From positions 1,984,001 to 2,048,000 of the forward strand of contig JAHEWK010000012.1 in assembly GCA_020740775.1 (NCBI GenBank): a stretch of DNA of 64,000 bases. The letters are read 5' to 3'. The notes under the pieces were generated by a model. That model made no database searches and was not told the origin of the DNA. It saw only the letters and a program-made list of their open reading frames with translations. Shown piece by piece: positions 22,270 to 34,557 of the stretch; positions within the stretch are counted from its first letter, which is position 1, and each line of letters begins with the position of its first letter. Origin of the DNA: Ilyonectria destructans (lineage: Eukaryota > Ascomycota > Sordariomycetes > Hypocreales > Nectriaceae). A program made the position numbers and the translations under genes.

Positions 22270-22779
22270 TTACCAGACCTGAATCGTCATCGCTAAGTCG
22301 GCAGATATATCTGTCGATAAGGCGAGGCCGTTGTAACTCTCCTCAATGATCATTTGATATGGCTCAACTATATCTAAAAACTCATAAACTTCTTGTGGAT
22401 TTAGCTTCAGCCCAGCAATCCGGTCGAAGTTGAATTTCAATCTGTTGACGCAGTGTTGAATAATAACAGTATCCAAGTTACGGCATATCCCTCGACTTCT
22501 GATGGATAGGCTTCCGTCGGCGGCGTCGGGAATATCTTCTTTAATCTTTGTGTGAATCTATGCTAGGATTTCTTTGAAGATAAACCCTTCCGTAGGATTG
22601 AATTTCCTGTTCCAACCCTTGAAGATATCGCTTATGCGTTTCTGGACATCTTGTACAGTCATCATCCCCAATTCTCTCTAAAGCAAGGGGTCAGTATTAG
22701 AAAACGGAAATAAAATACAAAGACAATAATAAAATTAAAATTCTGGGTATATAAAATCACTCACCAAGATTACTTCCAT
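22270..22779 (-). pseudogene. Small two-exon gene of unknown function with one premature stop
   Basis: Exon 1 (22779-22765) encodes MEVIL. It is followed by an 87-bp intron (22764-22678) with 5' GTGAGT, branch-like ACTGAC and 3' CTTTAG. Exon 2 continues in phase as RELGMMTVQDVQKRISDIFK, then GWNRKFNPTEGFIFKEILA, and meets TAG at 22558-22560. After the stop the same frame continues (IHTKIKEDIPDAADGSLSI, then KFNFDRIAGLKLNPQEVYEF) to TAA at 22270. The stop is best explained as Trp TGG changed to TAG. Apart from this stop the frame is clean, so the damage is minimal. I do not recognise the fold: it is mostly helical and acidic-basic mixed, with no signal peptide. Alternatively the gene could end at the stop as a peptide of about 40 residues, or start further upstream. 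Confidence 0.6.
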
Positions 22780-23425
22780 ATTCTTTGAACGTCTTCGTAG
22801 TTGCGATACAGGAGTGTATTATTTGTTTGAAAAAAGAAAACAAAGGAGCGCAAGAGGAGAGAAAGAAAAATAAGGAAGGAACCCGAGTATATAATAAAAG
22901 CCGGGCGGTATATCACGGCAAAATACTGGAGCACAGCTTGAAGATGTCGAGCGTTCTTACACGGTAACATGGGACTGGACTGTAAATACACAGAGTGACT
23001 TGGTAGGAGCAAAAATAAGCAAAAACTGGCCTAAAAAAGTAGGCAGGTATGGTCTGCGTTTACTTTAGAAATGTACTGTAATCTGCGTCATTTCATTGCG
23101 TTCGGTCTACAGTGCAAGGCTGAGACTGGGTACAGAATTGACCGACATAATCAGCTTTATTATTCTAGAAGTGTCTTTAACCTTGGAAAAACATGAGTTC
23201 CTAACTATATGGGCAGATCTGGGACGCTCAATCCCAAGCACTAGAACTAAAGCGAACTTCTTTTTTCTTATTACAATCTGTAATTATCTGCTAGGAATTA
23301 TATATAAGTATAGCCTTCTTATTTCGCAAAGGTAATTTAGGTATTTTTACTGGCCAGTTAGCTCTATAGCTAGCAGTATTACAACTATAAGGCCTATAAA
23401 TAGGGATTTTATTTACTTCTAGAAG
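22780..23425. other. Gap, promoter side of the small spliced gene
   Basis: 22780-23280 is balanced, then the sequence becomes AT-rich. Short open frames (22770-23012 minus, 23096-23335 plus) show no family features. A conceptual NYEDVQRIW at about 22785-22815 faintly resembles the FEDII segment of the neighbouring pseudogene, hinting at an old duplication. Confidence 0.35.
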
Positions 23426-23914
23426 TTATCTGAGGCAATAAGTATAAAGTATATACTTCTTATAAGACTTCTATATAATATCTTCAAAGTCTTTAAATAG
23501 AGCCCTGCATATATTACAGTCCCTTGCAGAGTCCGGCGATAACTAAATAAACTCTTTCATTATAATAATAGGGAATACCAAATATAAATCGTACTTGCTA
23601 TTATCTAAATAAATAATTTTAATAATTTCCTTTATAGCTAGTATAATATAGAGGCTAAGTTAGTTAATTGCTATATATCGAAATATTTCAGGTGTATCGT
23701 TAATTATAAGTGTAAAATAGAACTTATTATTATTAATATTAGCAAGTATTTTATGTACCTCTTTCCATATTAAGACTGAAGAAATTTCCATATAAATTCT
23801 TATCCTCTTCTCGAGATCAAGATCTTCCGGTTCGTCCTATTACTCCGGTTTGATCCCTGCCAGTAGTGAAGAGATAGATATATCGCACATCCGAAACCGC
23901 TTTGAATTGCTCAT
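23426..23914 (-). pseudogene. Degenerate small gene of unknown function
   Basis: From ATG at 23914 (MSNSKRFRMCDISISSLLAG) one frame runs to TAA at 23426, interrupted only by TAA/TAG codons. Two adjacent stops follow GIKPE at about 23838-23843, and there are three more. All would be Gln by C-to-T change. The conceptual protein is about 162 residues and has an EDLDLEKRIRIYMEISS helix, a LIINDTPEIFRYI segment and a C-x-x-C (CNIC) near the end. The N-terminal third retains normal composition; the rest is RIP-like. Domain unknown. Confidence 0.5.
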
Positions 23915-26900
23915 TGTGGTGAACCTATAGATAGTGTGTAATTAAATAAGAAAACAAGAGTATAGTAAGAAGGGATTTTAAATTGAATCTTATCGTAGCT
24001 TCTTTGGAGTCCTATTTAATATACCTAAAATCGTGCCCTGAAGTGGGATCCCTCAAAGGTATTTATATAATAGGGATTAGGTATTACGTATATACTGTGG
24101 AGTAGTCTGTCTGATGCGCAGAGTGCCTGGAGGAACTATAAAGTAAGTTCCGAAGGTTCCTTAAGGGACTGTAAGGTAGCTGCGCCTGTAGCTGCGCCTG
24201 GAGGAAGGACGAGAGACAGAAGAAAAAACTTACTGGCTGGCCTCGACTAGACCCTATAAAAGTACAGATTACTTCCTTTTATATTAGGCTATTATATAGT
24301 ATATTATATAGTAGGTAGCCTTTACTTTTACTATACTATACTAGCTTGAACTTTATAGGTCTAAGCTATATAGCTATAAGAAGCTTAAAATAATATAAAA
24401 TAGCAAATATAAGCTGAATAGCTATTATAATATTATCGCTCTATCTGCTATTAATTACTTAATTCTCTTTACCTAAGTATTTTAAATATATCTATAAATT
24501 TCACTTAAATATAATATAATATTTAATAAGTAGGAGTTAATAAATAGAAACTAGTTAAGCTTTTAAATCTATAGAAGGATATAAGAGATAAATAGAAATA
24601 AGTAACTATTAGAAAGAGAGGGAGATTCTATATTAGAAAACCCTTAATAGATTAATATCCAGACCTTAGTTAGGGGATTAAATAACCTCTTTTTAGGCTA
24701 ATTTAAATAACTAAAAGGTTATTATAATTATAATTATTAATTTAAAGACTATTAGATTAATTAATTTAATTATAATAGATTTATTAGTAACTTAAAAATA
24801 TATAAATACTATTAGATTAAGATTTTATATAGCAGTATAATATACCTAATCTAAACTGCCTAATTTAAACTGCCTAATCTGGAATACTAGATATAGAATA
24901 CCAGATTAGGTAATAAGCCAGATCTAGTATTATAATAATACCAGATCCGTCTCCTTTTAATATTCTAATTTAGATTTCTTTAAGTATAAAATAAAATTCC
25001 TATAACCCTTAGTTAATAGAGGATAATTATATTAATTTATATTATTTAATTAATTATTTCTACTATTATATATAGCAAATTATATATCTAATAAATATTA
25101 TACTCTTTAAGTTATTTAAGCTAAGCTAGTAATTCTATTAAGCTAGCAGGAAGTTAATACTATTAATATCCTCTATTCTATATCTTTATATACTTAGTAA
25201 TACTAATTAGCAATTAAATAACTAACTAAAAAGACTATTAGAAAGTTATAGTAAGAGACTAATAAGTTAATAGAAGAAAGTAATAAATTAATAAACCTTA
25301 TTATATAGAACTATTAAAATAGGGTAAATTAGACTGGTATTATAAAGAGTAGCTAAATAGCTAGAGCTTAAAAAAGTCTAGCTATAGAAAGCTATTTTTA
25401 GCTAAATAATAAATCCAATATAAGTTAACTATAGAAACTAAAGATAATTATATTAATATATATAATCTAGAATGCCTCCAGCTCTCTTTTTTTCTATAAG
25501 AGAGTTCTTAATTAATCTTATACTTTATAACTAAATATTAGATATATAGTATAGCTAAAGTTACCAGTTAGTTAATTATAGCTTTTTATAATACTATAAA
25601 ATTTATATTATTTATATAATATTTTAGCAGTCTAGAATATTAATAAGATTATATTAATAGTAAGAAAATTATATAATATTTACTAGAACTTAATAAAATC
25701 CTATTATATAAATAGCTACTTTATAGCTTATAAATATAAATACTAAGATATATACTATAACTCGGACTTATTATCCTCAGATTTATACTAGAGAGAAGTA
25801 TTATCTTTCTTATTAACTTTAATTACTAAAGTAGACTCTATTATAATATCCTAATTCTAAAACTAGCTCTTATATCTATAATTATACTTAAAGTAAAATC
25901 TTATTTTATCTTTCAGCCTCTCTAACTTATAAATACTATCTCTTATTTATTTATCTAATATATTCTTCAATTTAATAAAATTACCTTAAGCTAGTCTCTA
26001 GAAGAGATATAGCCCCTTCTATCTCTTTACTCTTAAAAGCTATATATATAAGCTTATAAAACTAAATTTTATCTTTAAGCTGCTACTATAAATATTTTTA
26101 AAATTAAAAAGAACCTCTAAGAATTACTTACTCTAACTTTTCTAGTCTATTATAGTAAAAGCAGGGGTATATAAAGATCCTATTTTATAAGTAACTAACT
26201 AAAAGTCTAACTTACTTCTTAACCTGAAATTCTTCCTCTATATAGAATTAGAGATAACTATTATCTTACTCTTAATAAGAAGTATACCTTTTAGAAGTCT
26301 AGATACTATAAGATCTATAATATTATCTAACTGGAGGAGAATAGCTATAAAGAGGCCTAGGTAGAGTATTATATTACTAGTAAGGGTAATAATACTATAA
26401 GTAAGGTCAGAAAAGATATTAACTGCCTTAAAGAGTACCCTATTAACTAGCTTCAGCCTAATAAGCTAGTTCTAGGTTACTACTATTAGTATCTCTTATA
26501 TATAAAAAAATAATCTAGAGGTTAGAAGCTATAAGTTATCTCTATAGTAAAGTATATTATATAACCTTTCTATATATAACTGCTTTCCTACTTTAGTATT
26601 ATATTTTACTATAAAAATTAAGATATACTTACCCTAAGTATAAGCCTACTATATAATAGCTACTATATTTAGATTCTATCTATTTTAATTTAGAGGTATA
26701 ATTACCTACAGCCTATTAGTAAAAGAGAATTAGAATACTTAGTTATATAAATAATAATATAGCTATTAGAAATCCAGCTCAATCTGCTACCTATTATATA
26801 GATACTAAAGGAAGCTATATAATCTTATATAGCTAGTAATATAGATCTATTTATAAAATATAATAATAATTATAAACTAAAGGAATAATTTATATACTGC

Positions 26901-27668
26901 TATATATTTTACTAAGCTTTTCAGTTTCTATCTACTATATTTTCTAAGCTCTAATAAGAGAAGGCTAATCTATCTAATTAAGTTAAACTAAAAGAAATTA
27001 TTAAAAAAAATAATAATTAGAATCCTACTAAAAGGGTAATATATATTATCTCTATATAGCCTCAGGCAGCTATTTATAGATACTAATATAAAGCTGCCTA
27101 CCTAGCTGATTTTATTAATAATTAATATAATCTTACTCTTTTAATATAACTTTTCTTCTTCTAATATATTCCTTATAATCTCTATCTTATTTTTAAATCT
27201 AATATTATATACTAAATAAAGAGTTACTCTACTAATAAATATAGCTATATTTCTACTAGTATCTATTATAAGCAGTATATAAAGGCTGCCTTTTAGCCGA
27301 AAAATATTCTTAATAGTATATATAATATAAGACTTTTCTATACCTCTTTTACTATTAATATATTAAAGATACTGCTTGCTCTTCTTATTTTAGAGCTAAA
27401 TACTATACTTATTAAGAAAAACTGCTAGTAGTAATACTACTATTAACTATAGCTTATTTAAAATCTACTCTCTTACTAGACTTAAAGTAATATCAATATA
27501 TAATATATAAGAGCCAACTTTAAGATATATCTAGCCCCCCAAGCTAACTCTATTTACTGGTATTTCTTCTATCTAAGTAGGCTGCTATAGAATATTCTAT
27601 CTTCTATAGAGCCCGTCAGTATATATAGAGGATATATTACTCTTCCTACTCTAGATATTTACTATAAT
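23915..27668. other. Spacer, then RIP-degraded unidentified element
   Basis: 23915-24240 is balanced and contains a perfect 12-bp tandem pair TAGCTGCGCCTG at 24177-24200. From 24240 the sequence is extremely AT-rich. CCTAATCTAAACTG-type words repeat at 24847-24910. In the plus strand at about 26270-27130 one frame reads as protein through TAA/TAG codons (for example QLEENSYKEA, KVRKDINCLKEYPIN, LKEIIKKNNN), suggesting an old transposon ORF, but I cannot name it. It seems to continue beyond the Ty3 insertion at 34870. Confidence 0.4.
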
Positions 27669-27976
27669 TATAATAGGATTAACAAAAAGGTATAAAGTAG
27701 CCAGGCGAGAGTAAGATAGTAGTTAATTAAGATAGAGACTAAAGCTTGCCTTACTTCAGTCTCTAGTCAGCAGGCTGAAGTTATATAGATACTGAGGTGA
27801 AATCCTAAGGGCTAGCTCTGGGCTTATTAAGGTAGGCTGTGCAGTTGGGTTTATAGAAGGCCGTATATCTAGGTTAGCATTCTAGTATACTAAGATAAGG
27901 CAGAGCTAACCCCTCTTTATACTGGATATAGTTATATAATAGGGTGTCGGCCGTAAGGCTCGGTACCCTTATTATA
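27669..27976 (-). repeat. LTR (3' LTR of the second Ty3 element)
   Basis: 308 bp, containing the well-conserved core GTAGCCAGGCGAGAGTAAGA and GGGTGTCGGCCG. It differs from its partner mainly by transitions and one single-base indel. Confidence 0.92.
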
Positions 27977-28320
27977 ATTATCCCCCCTCTATAAGTTGCT
28001 ATCCCTAGTAACAGAAGTTATGGGTCTGAAGATTAACTAAGCTTGTACTGTGTAGTAGGGGAAACTATTATTATTATTTTGCCCTACTTTAGCATGCCGG
28101 GCCCGTTTATTTACTTTCAGATCTATAACTTCAGCTCGGGTTCCTCCGATTTTTCTCCCTATATATTCCTTATTTTCTTCTATATTCTATCCCATTAACT
28201 ATTGTACCTTTATTACTCCTCCCGTACTATCCTATTTTCGGTAGTTTCTTTCTTATTATATTCCTCTTTTATTGCTAATTCTTACTATTTCCCCCTATTT
28301 TCTCTCTATTTTTACTGACT

Positions 28321-28910
28321 ATACTATCTAAAAAGCAGAAATAGGCCTAGTAGAATACTAAGAAGGCAGCCCGGTTTTCCTATATTACTTATCTCTTTAC
28401 TGGTAAAGACTGGTATATATATTATTTCTATTTAGCTATTAAGGCTAATCTCAATTATCTTAAGCCGGCAAGAGGATAACTTCCCCCTGTTAATATAGTA
28501 CTAATTAGGTATATTTTCCCTGACGCTAAGTCGGTCCGGTATAAGCAGTATAGTAAGCGTAGTAACTCCTATATTCTGTAAGTATTTTTATTAGTAGCAA
28601 GTATTTTCCCCTGGGGTATAAGTGCTAATCGGTATTATTTAGCCTATCTGTTGGCCTTAAGAGCAAGACCTGTAAATTAGCTGCCCTCCTGGCCTTTATT
28701 CGCGACCTGATTTATATAGATGCTAATAATAAGAATAATAACCTAGAACTCGAGGAGGGCGACGAGTTTTACTACCTCTTTGCCCGCCTTATACAGACTT
28801 ATCTCGTAAGTTTAGCTACGGATTTAGGTAGTATCTTTAAGGCTATTAAGACTGTGCACTATTAGGATTATAACCTGACTGGCGCTAAGAAAGTTACTGC
28901 TATATATTAA
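28321..28910 (+). pseudogene. Antisense, apparently spliced reading frame inside the second Ty3 element
   Basis: On the strand opposite to pol, between polypurine tract and integrase. A pyrimidine-rich stretch (28140-28320) is followed by ATA (perhaps a mutated ATG) and a Lys/Gln-rich start. Then come FTGKDWYIYYFYLAIKANLN and YIFPDAKSVRYKQYSKRSNS. The frame stops at 28578, but a fungal-type intron fits exactly: GTAAGT at 28578-28583, GCTAATC at 28623-28629 and TTTAG ending at 28642, 65 bp in all. Splicing joins the frame to LSVGLKSKTCKLAALLAFIR, then ELEEGDEFYYLFARLIQTYL and KAIKTVHY, to TAA at 28908-28910. Interrupting stops are TAA/TAG only. Composition keeps GC patches such as CTCGAGGAGGGCGACGAG. 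The domain is unknown to me. Confidence 0.5.
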
Positions 28911-30559
28911 CCTTCCTTTTAGTTTCTCCTATTCTTTGCTAATCTTTTTAGGATACTTCCAGCTAGTATTATTTATTTATTAATAATTGCTATTATTTAT
29001 ATCTACTCTGCTACCCCGCCCCTGCTGCCTCTGCTATAAGTCTGGCTTTCTGCTTATTTAACCTGGTACTTTTACTAATATTTTATCTTTATATAGTCTG
29101 CTGCTATCTATACTTATTAGGAAGCGATATAGATTTTATACCTTAAGTATAGTAATTCTGGTTTTATAGTATAGTATCTAACTCTCTAGGCTTTTTATAA
29201 TAGATTAATTAAGATTCTTAACTCTAATAAGTAAGTTAGTAATAAGTATTATAAGGAGCTTCTTTTAGAGTATCCCCTCCCCCTTGGCGCCTAATTCTTA
29301 TAGTCTTAACGCCCTGTTATTATTACACCCTCAGTTATACTGCCCCTTTAGGGAGTTTTTTATTTTATTTCCGGTTTTAAGCTATACCCCCTAATAAAGG
29401 TTTCTATTTATTAAGAGTATCCCGGGGTGGTATTCTGTAATTAGAAATAGCTTCAGCCTATTAAGATAAAAAGGCCTGCAGGCGCTTATAAACTCTATTT
29501 CTATCTTCTTTACTTATATAATTTAATATCCCTCTTGCTATTCTATAATCTTTCTCTATACTTTTACTTATATTTCAGCTTAGAGTTATTAAATTCTTAT
29601 AGTAATAAGAGGATATTCTCTAAGTCTTTCTCTAGTACCTACTAATTATATTCTACTAGCTAGTCTTTCTATTTAATAAGATAATATATTTCCCCTCTTA
29701 ATTACTTTTTCTTCTTAATATATTTAATTTCCTACTTTATATTATCTTTTTTAAGATTAGATATCGGAAGGGTTTTAGTATAGTTTTAGTAGTAAGTATA
29801 CCAGAATTCTAAAAAAGAAATATAAAATATATTATATAGTTAGAAGTATTTTTCCAGAAGGGCTAGGTAGTATACCTACTTTCTAATAGTCTTAATTACT
29901 TAGAAGAATCTAATAAAATATACTGCTAGCTTCTTTTTTTCTCCTTTTAATTTGAGGTTTCTAGTAGATAGATCTATAAAGTCTTTTTATATAAACTTAA
30001 GTAGGTTATAATATATATTATAGTACTTTATTTATCTTTTAACTGCTTCTTGCTAATATTCCTTTAGTATCTTATAGAGGTCTACTAAGTATTATAGCTA
30101 TATATATACCTTTAATATACCTTCTAAGATATTACCTTCTACTTTAGTAAAAAAATCAGGCTTATAGCCTTAAAGAGCTATAAAAGATAAATATCCTATT
30201 ATACTATTTAGGGTATTATTACAGGCAAATTAAGCTAATTAAAATAATATAGCCCAGTTAGCTTAGTTGCTGTTAATAAAATACCTAAGGTAGTACTTAA
30301 GTATTTAATTTATCCACTCTATTTATCTATCAGTTTGGGGGTAAAATACTATTAAAAGCCTCTATTTTATATATAATATATAGTATAATTCCGCCTAGAA
30401 TTTACTAGTAAAAATAAAGCCTCAATTTAATATAATCTTTTAAGGTTGCCTGTAGATTAATTCTACTTTATAGTAAAAAAGCTCTATAAGCTCTATAATA
30501 GTAATTATTATAAATACTAGAAGAAATAGAGTATATTTTATAAATCAGTTAATAATAAC

Positions 30560-30700
30560 TAAGATTATATTAACTTCCTTCCCTTTTCAGTTAACTGCTA
30601 GCAGTCTAGTTATAAAATTTATTGAGATTTATTCCTAGAGTTACTAGGGAATTAGTAGGAATTTAAGCTGTCTATAGAGTTAATACTGTCAGGCTGTAGC
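30560..30700 (-). pseudogene. Integrase core remnant of the second Ty3 element
   Basis: Minus-strand frame with ISINFITRLLAVN (about 30600-30640), matching the S-M-D-F-I-T-G-L-P stretch around the first catalytic Asp (here Asn, GAT to AAT). KGKEVNIILVIIN and FIKYTLFL follow, like the second conserved block of Ty3 integrases. Stops at TGA/TAG show it is dead. Confidence 0.8.
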
Positions 30701-32079
30701 CCCCTGATATATAGTATAAGTCCTGATATAATCCTTAATACTATATTTAATATTAATCTAATAGAATTTTCACTAAATTAACTCTCTAGTTCTTTCTCTT
30801 CTAAAGTAACTCAATAAGGAGTTATTATAGTATAGCTGCAGGATCTCCTCCTGTATACTAAGTTTATCAGGTATAAATAGGTAATTGCAGAATCAGAGGA
30901 GATTATTACCTCTAACTAACTAATTGCTATTAGGTCCCTTACTTTCCAGCTGAGTTACTTTAGCCTTTTGCTATTAAGTACCCTTATTAGTAGCCTGAAG
31001 GTATTAAATAACTTCCTCTAGAGGCTTAGAGGTTATTTCCTTATAAGCCTTTTCCTATTATACAGCTCTTCTAGCTTATTTATAAGGGATTTACTATTTA
31101 TATTTAAGCTATCCTCTTATTTACTCTGCCTATTATTCTGGGTTCGGGGGGGGTTTGCTACTTAAGGGCAGTATAGAGGCTGGGGGGTTATCTATTCCTA
31201 AAGGCTTATTACTATACCTGTAGGTGGAGTTTTCCTCTGATTCTAAGGATATTTTATTATCCTCTATTTGGTTATTAGCAGGTTTATCTTCCTGCTTCTA
31301 TTTAATTTTACTTTATAATACTACCTTTTGAATTTTTCCTATTTTACTTTATAGCTTAGAGATTAGTCTGTTATTCTCTATCTTTTTGCTATTATAGTCT
31401 GAATATTATAAGGGTGCATCTATAGAATTACTCTTCTCGGGCTGATACTTAATAATAAAATTATAGGGTATTAGATATATATACTATCTGGCTTATTAGC
31501 TATTTAGCTTTATATTCTTTATAAAAGTCTGTAGGTTATAGTAGTTACTCAGGACCTTTACTATCTTTACCAGCCCTTTAAGATAGTATCGCCAGTATTT
31601 AAATAACTTAATAATAGCTATTAGCTTCTAGTTAGATATACTATATATTAACTTGAGGCCTTTAAACTTCCTAGACTAAAATACTATAGGGTAATAGTAT
31701 CCTTTTGGATTTAGGTATAAGATAATACCTGCTATAGTATATATAGATATATCAGTCTCTACTTAAATCTGAAGGTTAGAGTTGAAATATCTCAGTAAGA
31801 AGGCTGATTAGAATATATTAATTAGCTGTTAAAATACCGTCCTTTTAGTATTATTTAGCAGTATAGGCCCGGGCTTCTTGCTATTCTTACTTTTTTTTAG
31901 TAAGTTATATAGCAGGCCTGTAATCCTAGAATATCTATAGATAAATTGTCAGTAGAAGTTATAGAAGCTTAAAAAGACTTATACCTCTCTATAGGTTTAG
32001 AGTTCTTTCTATTAAGTTACAGTTTCTATTTAGTAAGAATCTACTGAAATACCCTTAGTTAATAGAATAAACCTAAGAA

Positions 32080-32330
32080 ATTCTATACAGTTCTTATAGA
32101 ATATATACTTAGAGGGTTTTATATATAGCTTTACCTCTTATATCTATTCTAAGATTTATTTAAGGTGCTATATATATAAATCTCAGTTTTTAGAGAAAAT
32201 AAGGATATTATCTCGATAGATAATACAGATTATATCTACTAGGCCTTATAGAGCCTAATAGATATAGCTCTAGAAGGTAGCTGGGGTATTAGTTAGCCTA
32301 AAAGGTATAACTAGATATTTAAAATACCTA
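32080..32330 (-). pseudogene. Reverse transcriptase remnant of the second Ty3 element
   Basis: The catalytic box reads Y-R-D-N-I-L at 32201-32218, followed by IFSKN. It is a mutated form of YxDDILIFS, with the second Asp changed to Asn (GAT to AAT). Downstream on the minus strand, VKLYIKPSKYIFYKN and EFLRFILLTKGIS match the segment after the catalytic box in Ty3 elements (K-C-F-x-LGF-V-G). Confidence 0.88.
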
Positions 32331-34129
32331 TATCGGATGCGGAATATAATCTTCTATTTATCTTCTTTCTTAATATAGATCCAGTAGTAGGTATCCTTAA
32401 TATTAAGTTTAAAGAAGTATTTTACTCTCTAGATTCTATTAAGAATCTCTAATATTAAGGGGAGAGAGTAGTAATTCTTCTCTATAATCCTATTAAGTTC
32501 TCTATAGTTAATATATAGTTATAATCCGCCGTTCTTCTTTAGTATAAAAAGGATATATACTCCTATAGGGCTCTTTAAGAGTTGGATACAGCTATTAGCT
32601 AGATTCTCCTAGAGGTAATCTTATAATTCCCTAAGCTCTGCCTGTAATAGAAGGTAGATAGGCCTATATAGGGGTATTTCGCTATTAATAATATTAATAG
32701 TGTAGTTAGTTGCCTTATAGTAGGGTAGCAGGCTAGTATTACCAGCTTTAAATATATCTAGGAAGTCTTATAACTCTCTAGAAATATCCTCTACTTAGAG
32801 GCCTATTACTTCCTTTTCGCTGGGGATAATATAGTCTTCCAGTATTAAGACTACTACTTAGGCTTAAGCTCCCTTTCTATATATTTATACTAATTTATAG
32901 AAAGGGATTTTTTTAATTTTCTTTCAGTCTTATTTAAACTACTACTTTTACTCTATAGAATATAAATAGATATATTAATCTACTAGTGTAGTTACAGATA
33001 AAAGAATTAGAATTCCCTCTATATTTAGGTCCCTATTAATACTAATATAAATCCAAGTAAAGAATTATATATAGCCTTAGCAGTCTTATATTATAAGGGG
33101 TATTAGCCAGTTATAATATATCTTAAGGGTTATTTTGCCTATAACTGTAAGTTAGGGGCAGTATACTATAACGGGTTTTAAACCTTAGCTGATTGCGAAT
33201 TTTTTGCTAATAAGGTTGGCTCTAGTATAGGAGTCTATATATATGCGTATTTTGGTGGGTTTTTAGCTGTAAAGTATAATAGAAGCCTTAAAGTAGGGTT
33301 CAACCTGAATAGTTAGTATATCAGCTGTTATAGGAGTCTCTACACCAGCTTCCAGCTATTTCCCGGATTAACCTTTTATACTTTAGGAGGCTATATATAC
33401 CTATTTTTTAGATATTTATTACTGCTACAGTTAAAATATATAAGTATTCAGCTATTAGTCCCCTTTAGGTTATCTTTCTTAAAGGCTAGAAGGTTAGTAT
33501 TCTATATCTATTCTGGGTGTTACTCTATTTTCATTAGGGTCTTAGTTCTGTTATTTTTATATTTCTTAAAGGTTCCTTCTAATCTTAAGTTACTATTTTT
33601 TTATTTTTACTTATTCTATATAGAGTCCCAGAAGCAGGTAGCTAGAGTAATAATCTCTTTTTATATTTCGGGGATTTTAGGGTATTATATAGTTATATAG
33701 TCTTATAAGCTATATTATAATTTAGTAAAGAAGGATAGTACTCTTTACTTTTTATAGGCTTTTAGAAAGTATTTCTCTAGGAAGTTAAGGTATTAGTAGA
33801 ATTCCTAAGGGGATTAGTAGTTATATTAACAGGCTTATTCCAGCTGGTATATCAGTATTAATTTCCAGTTAGCTGAGTATTTAATAAGGAAAAGAGTCCA
33901 GTTTTTAAATACTATCCAGCTTTTAGCTATATCTTAGCAGGTTTCTATAGGTTTTTCTTTAAGGAAGCTATCCTATCTCAACCTTCTATCTTACTCTATA
34001 TTATCTAGGGTAAAGAGGATCTTCTTATAGTCTCGTCGGTACGGGCAGCATACTCCAGCAAAGGCGCATTATAGGTCGCTTAACTAGTTATCTCTTTTTT
34101 AGAAGGTAGTTAGAAGGGTCAGTCGAGTG

Positions 34130-34557
34130 ATATTTCGAACCTTAATTTCTCCCCTGCTGCTCGACGTAGATCCAGTCGAGTTGCAGCAGTATTGCATATA
34201 GGTTTTAAGTAGGGGTCCCCCCGTAAGTTGTCGTATAAGCTCTGCTTCTCGGGCCCGAAGCTCCTCTAGGGCCTCTAGCTGGGCAATATAAGCGACTGTA
34301 GCAGCATATTAGTCCTCGATAGAGGTGGGGTTAGTTAGTATAATTAGGGTTTTACCTTAAGTTGTAACAGCTAGAGATAGGGTCGGGATAAGTTCTCCTA
34401 TTAGTTCTTTGACAGTAGGCGTATTACTATTACTCGGGGTGCCCGAGGGTATTAATTATTCTGCTGCTAACTCGGGGAACCCTGCTATAGCAGGGGTAGC
34501 TTGCTTGCCTTTTAGTGCTATTTCGATCTTGAGTAGCTAAAAGAGAAGCTTTAGAAT
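34130..34557 (-). pseudogene. Gag-like remnant with coiled-coil segment
   Basis: Immediately inside the 5' LTR of the second Ty3 element, the minus strand encodes a Ser/Thr-Pro region followed by AYIAQLEALEELRAREAELI (about 34250-34310), a heptad-like coiled coil. This is the usual start of fungal Ty3 gag proteins. The tract keeps unusually high GC compared with the rest of the element. Confidence 0.6.
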
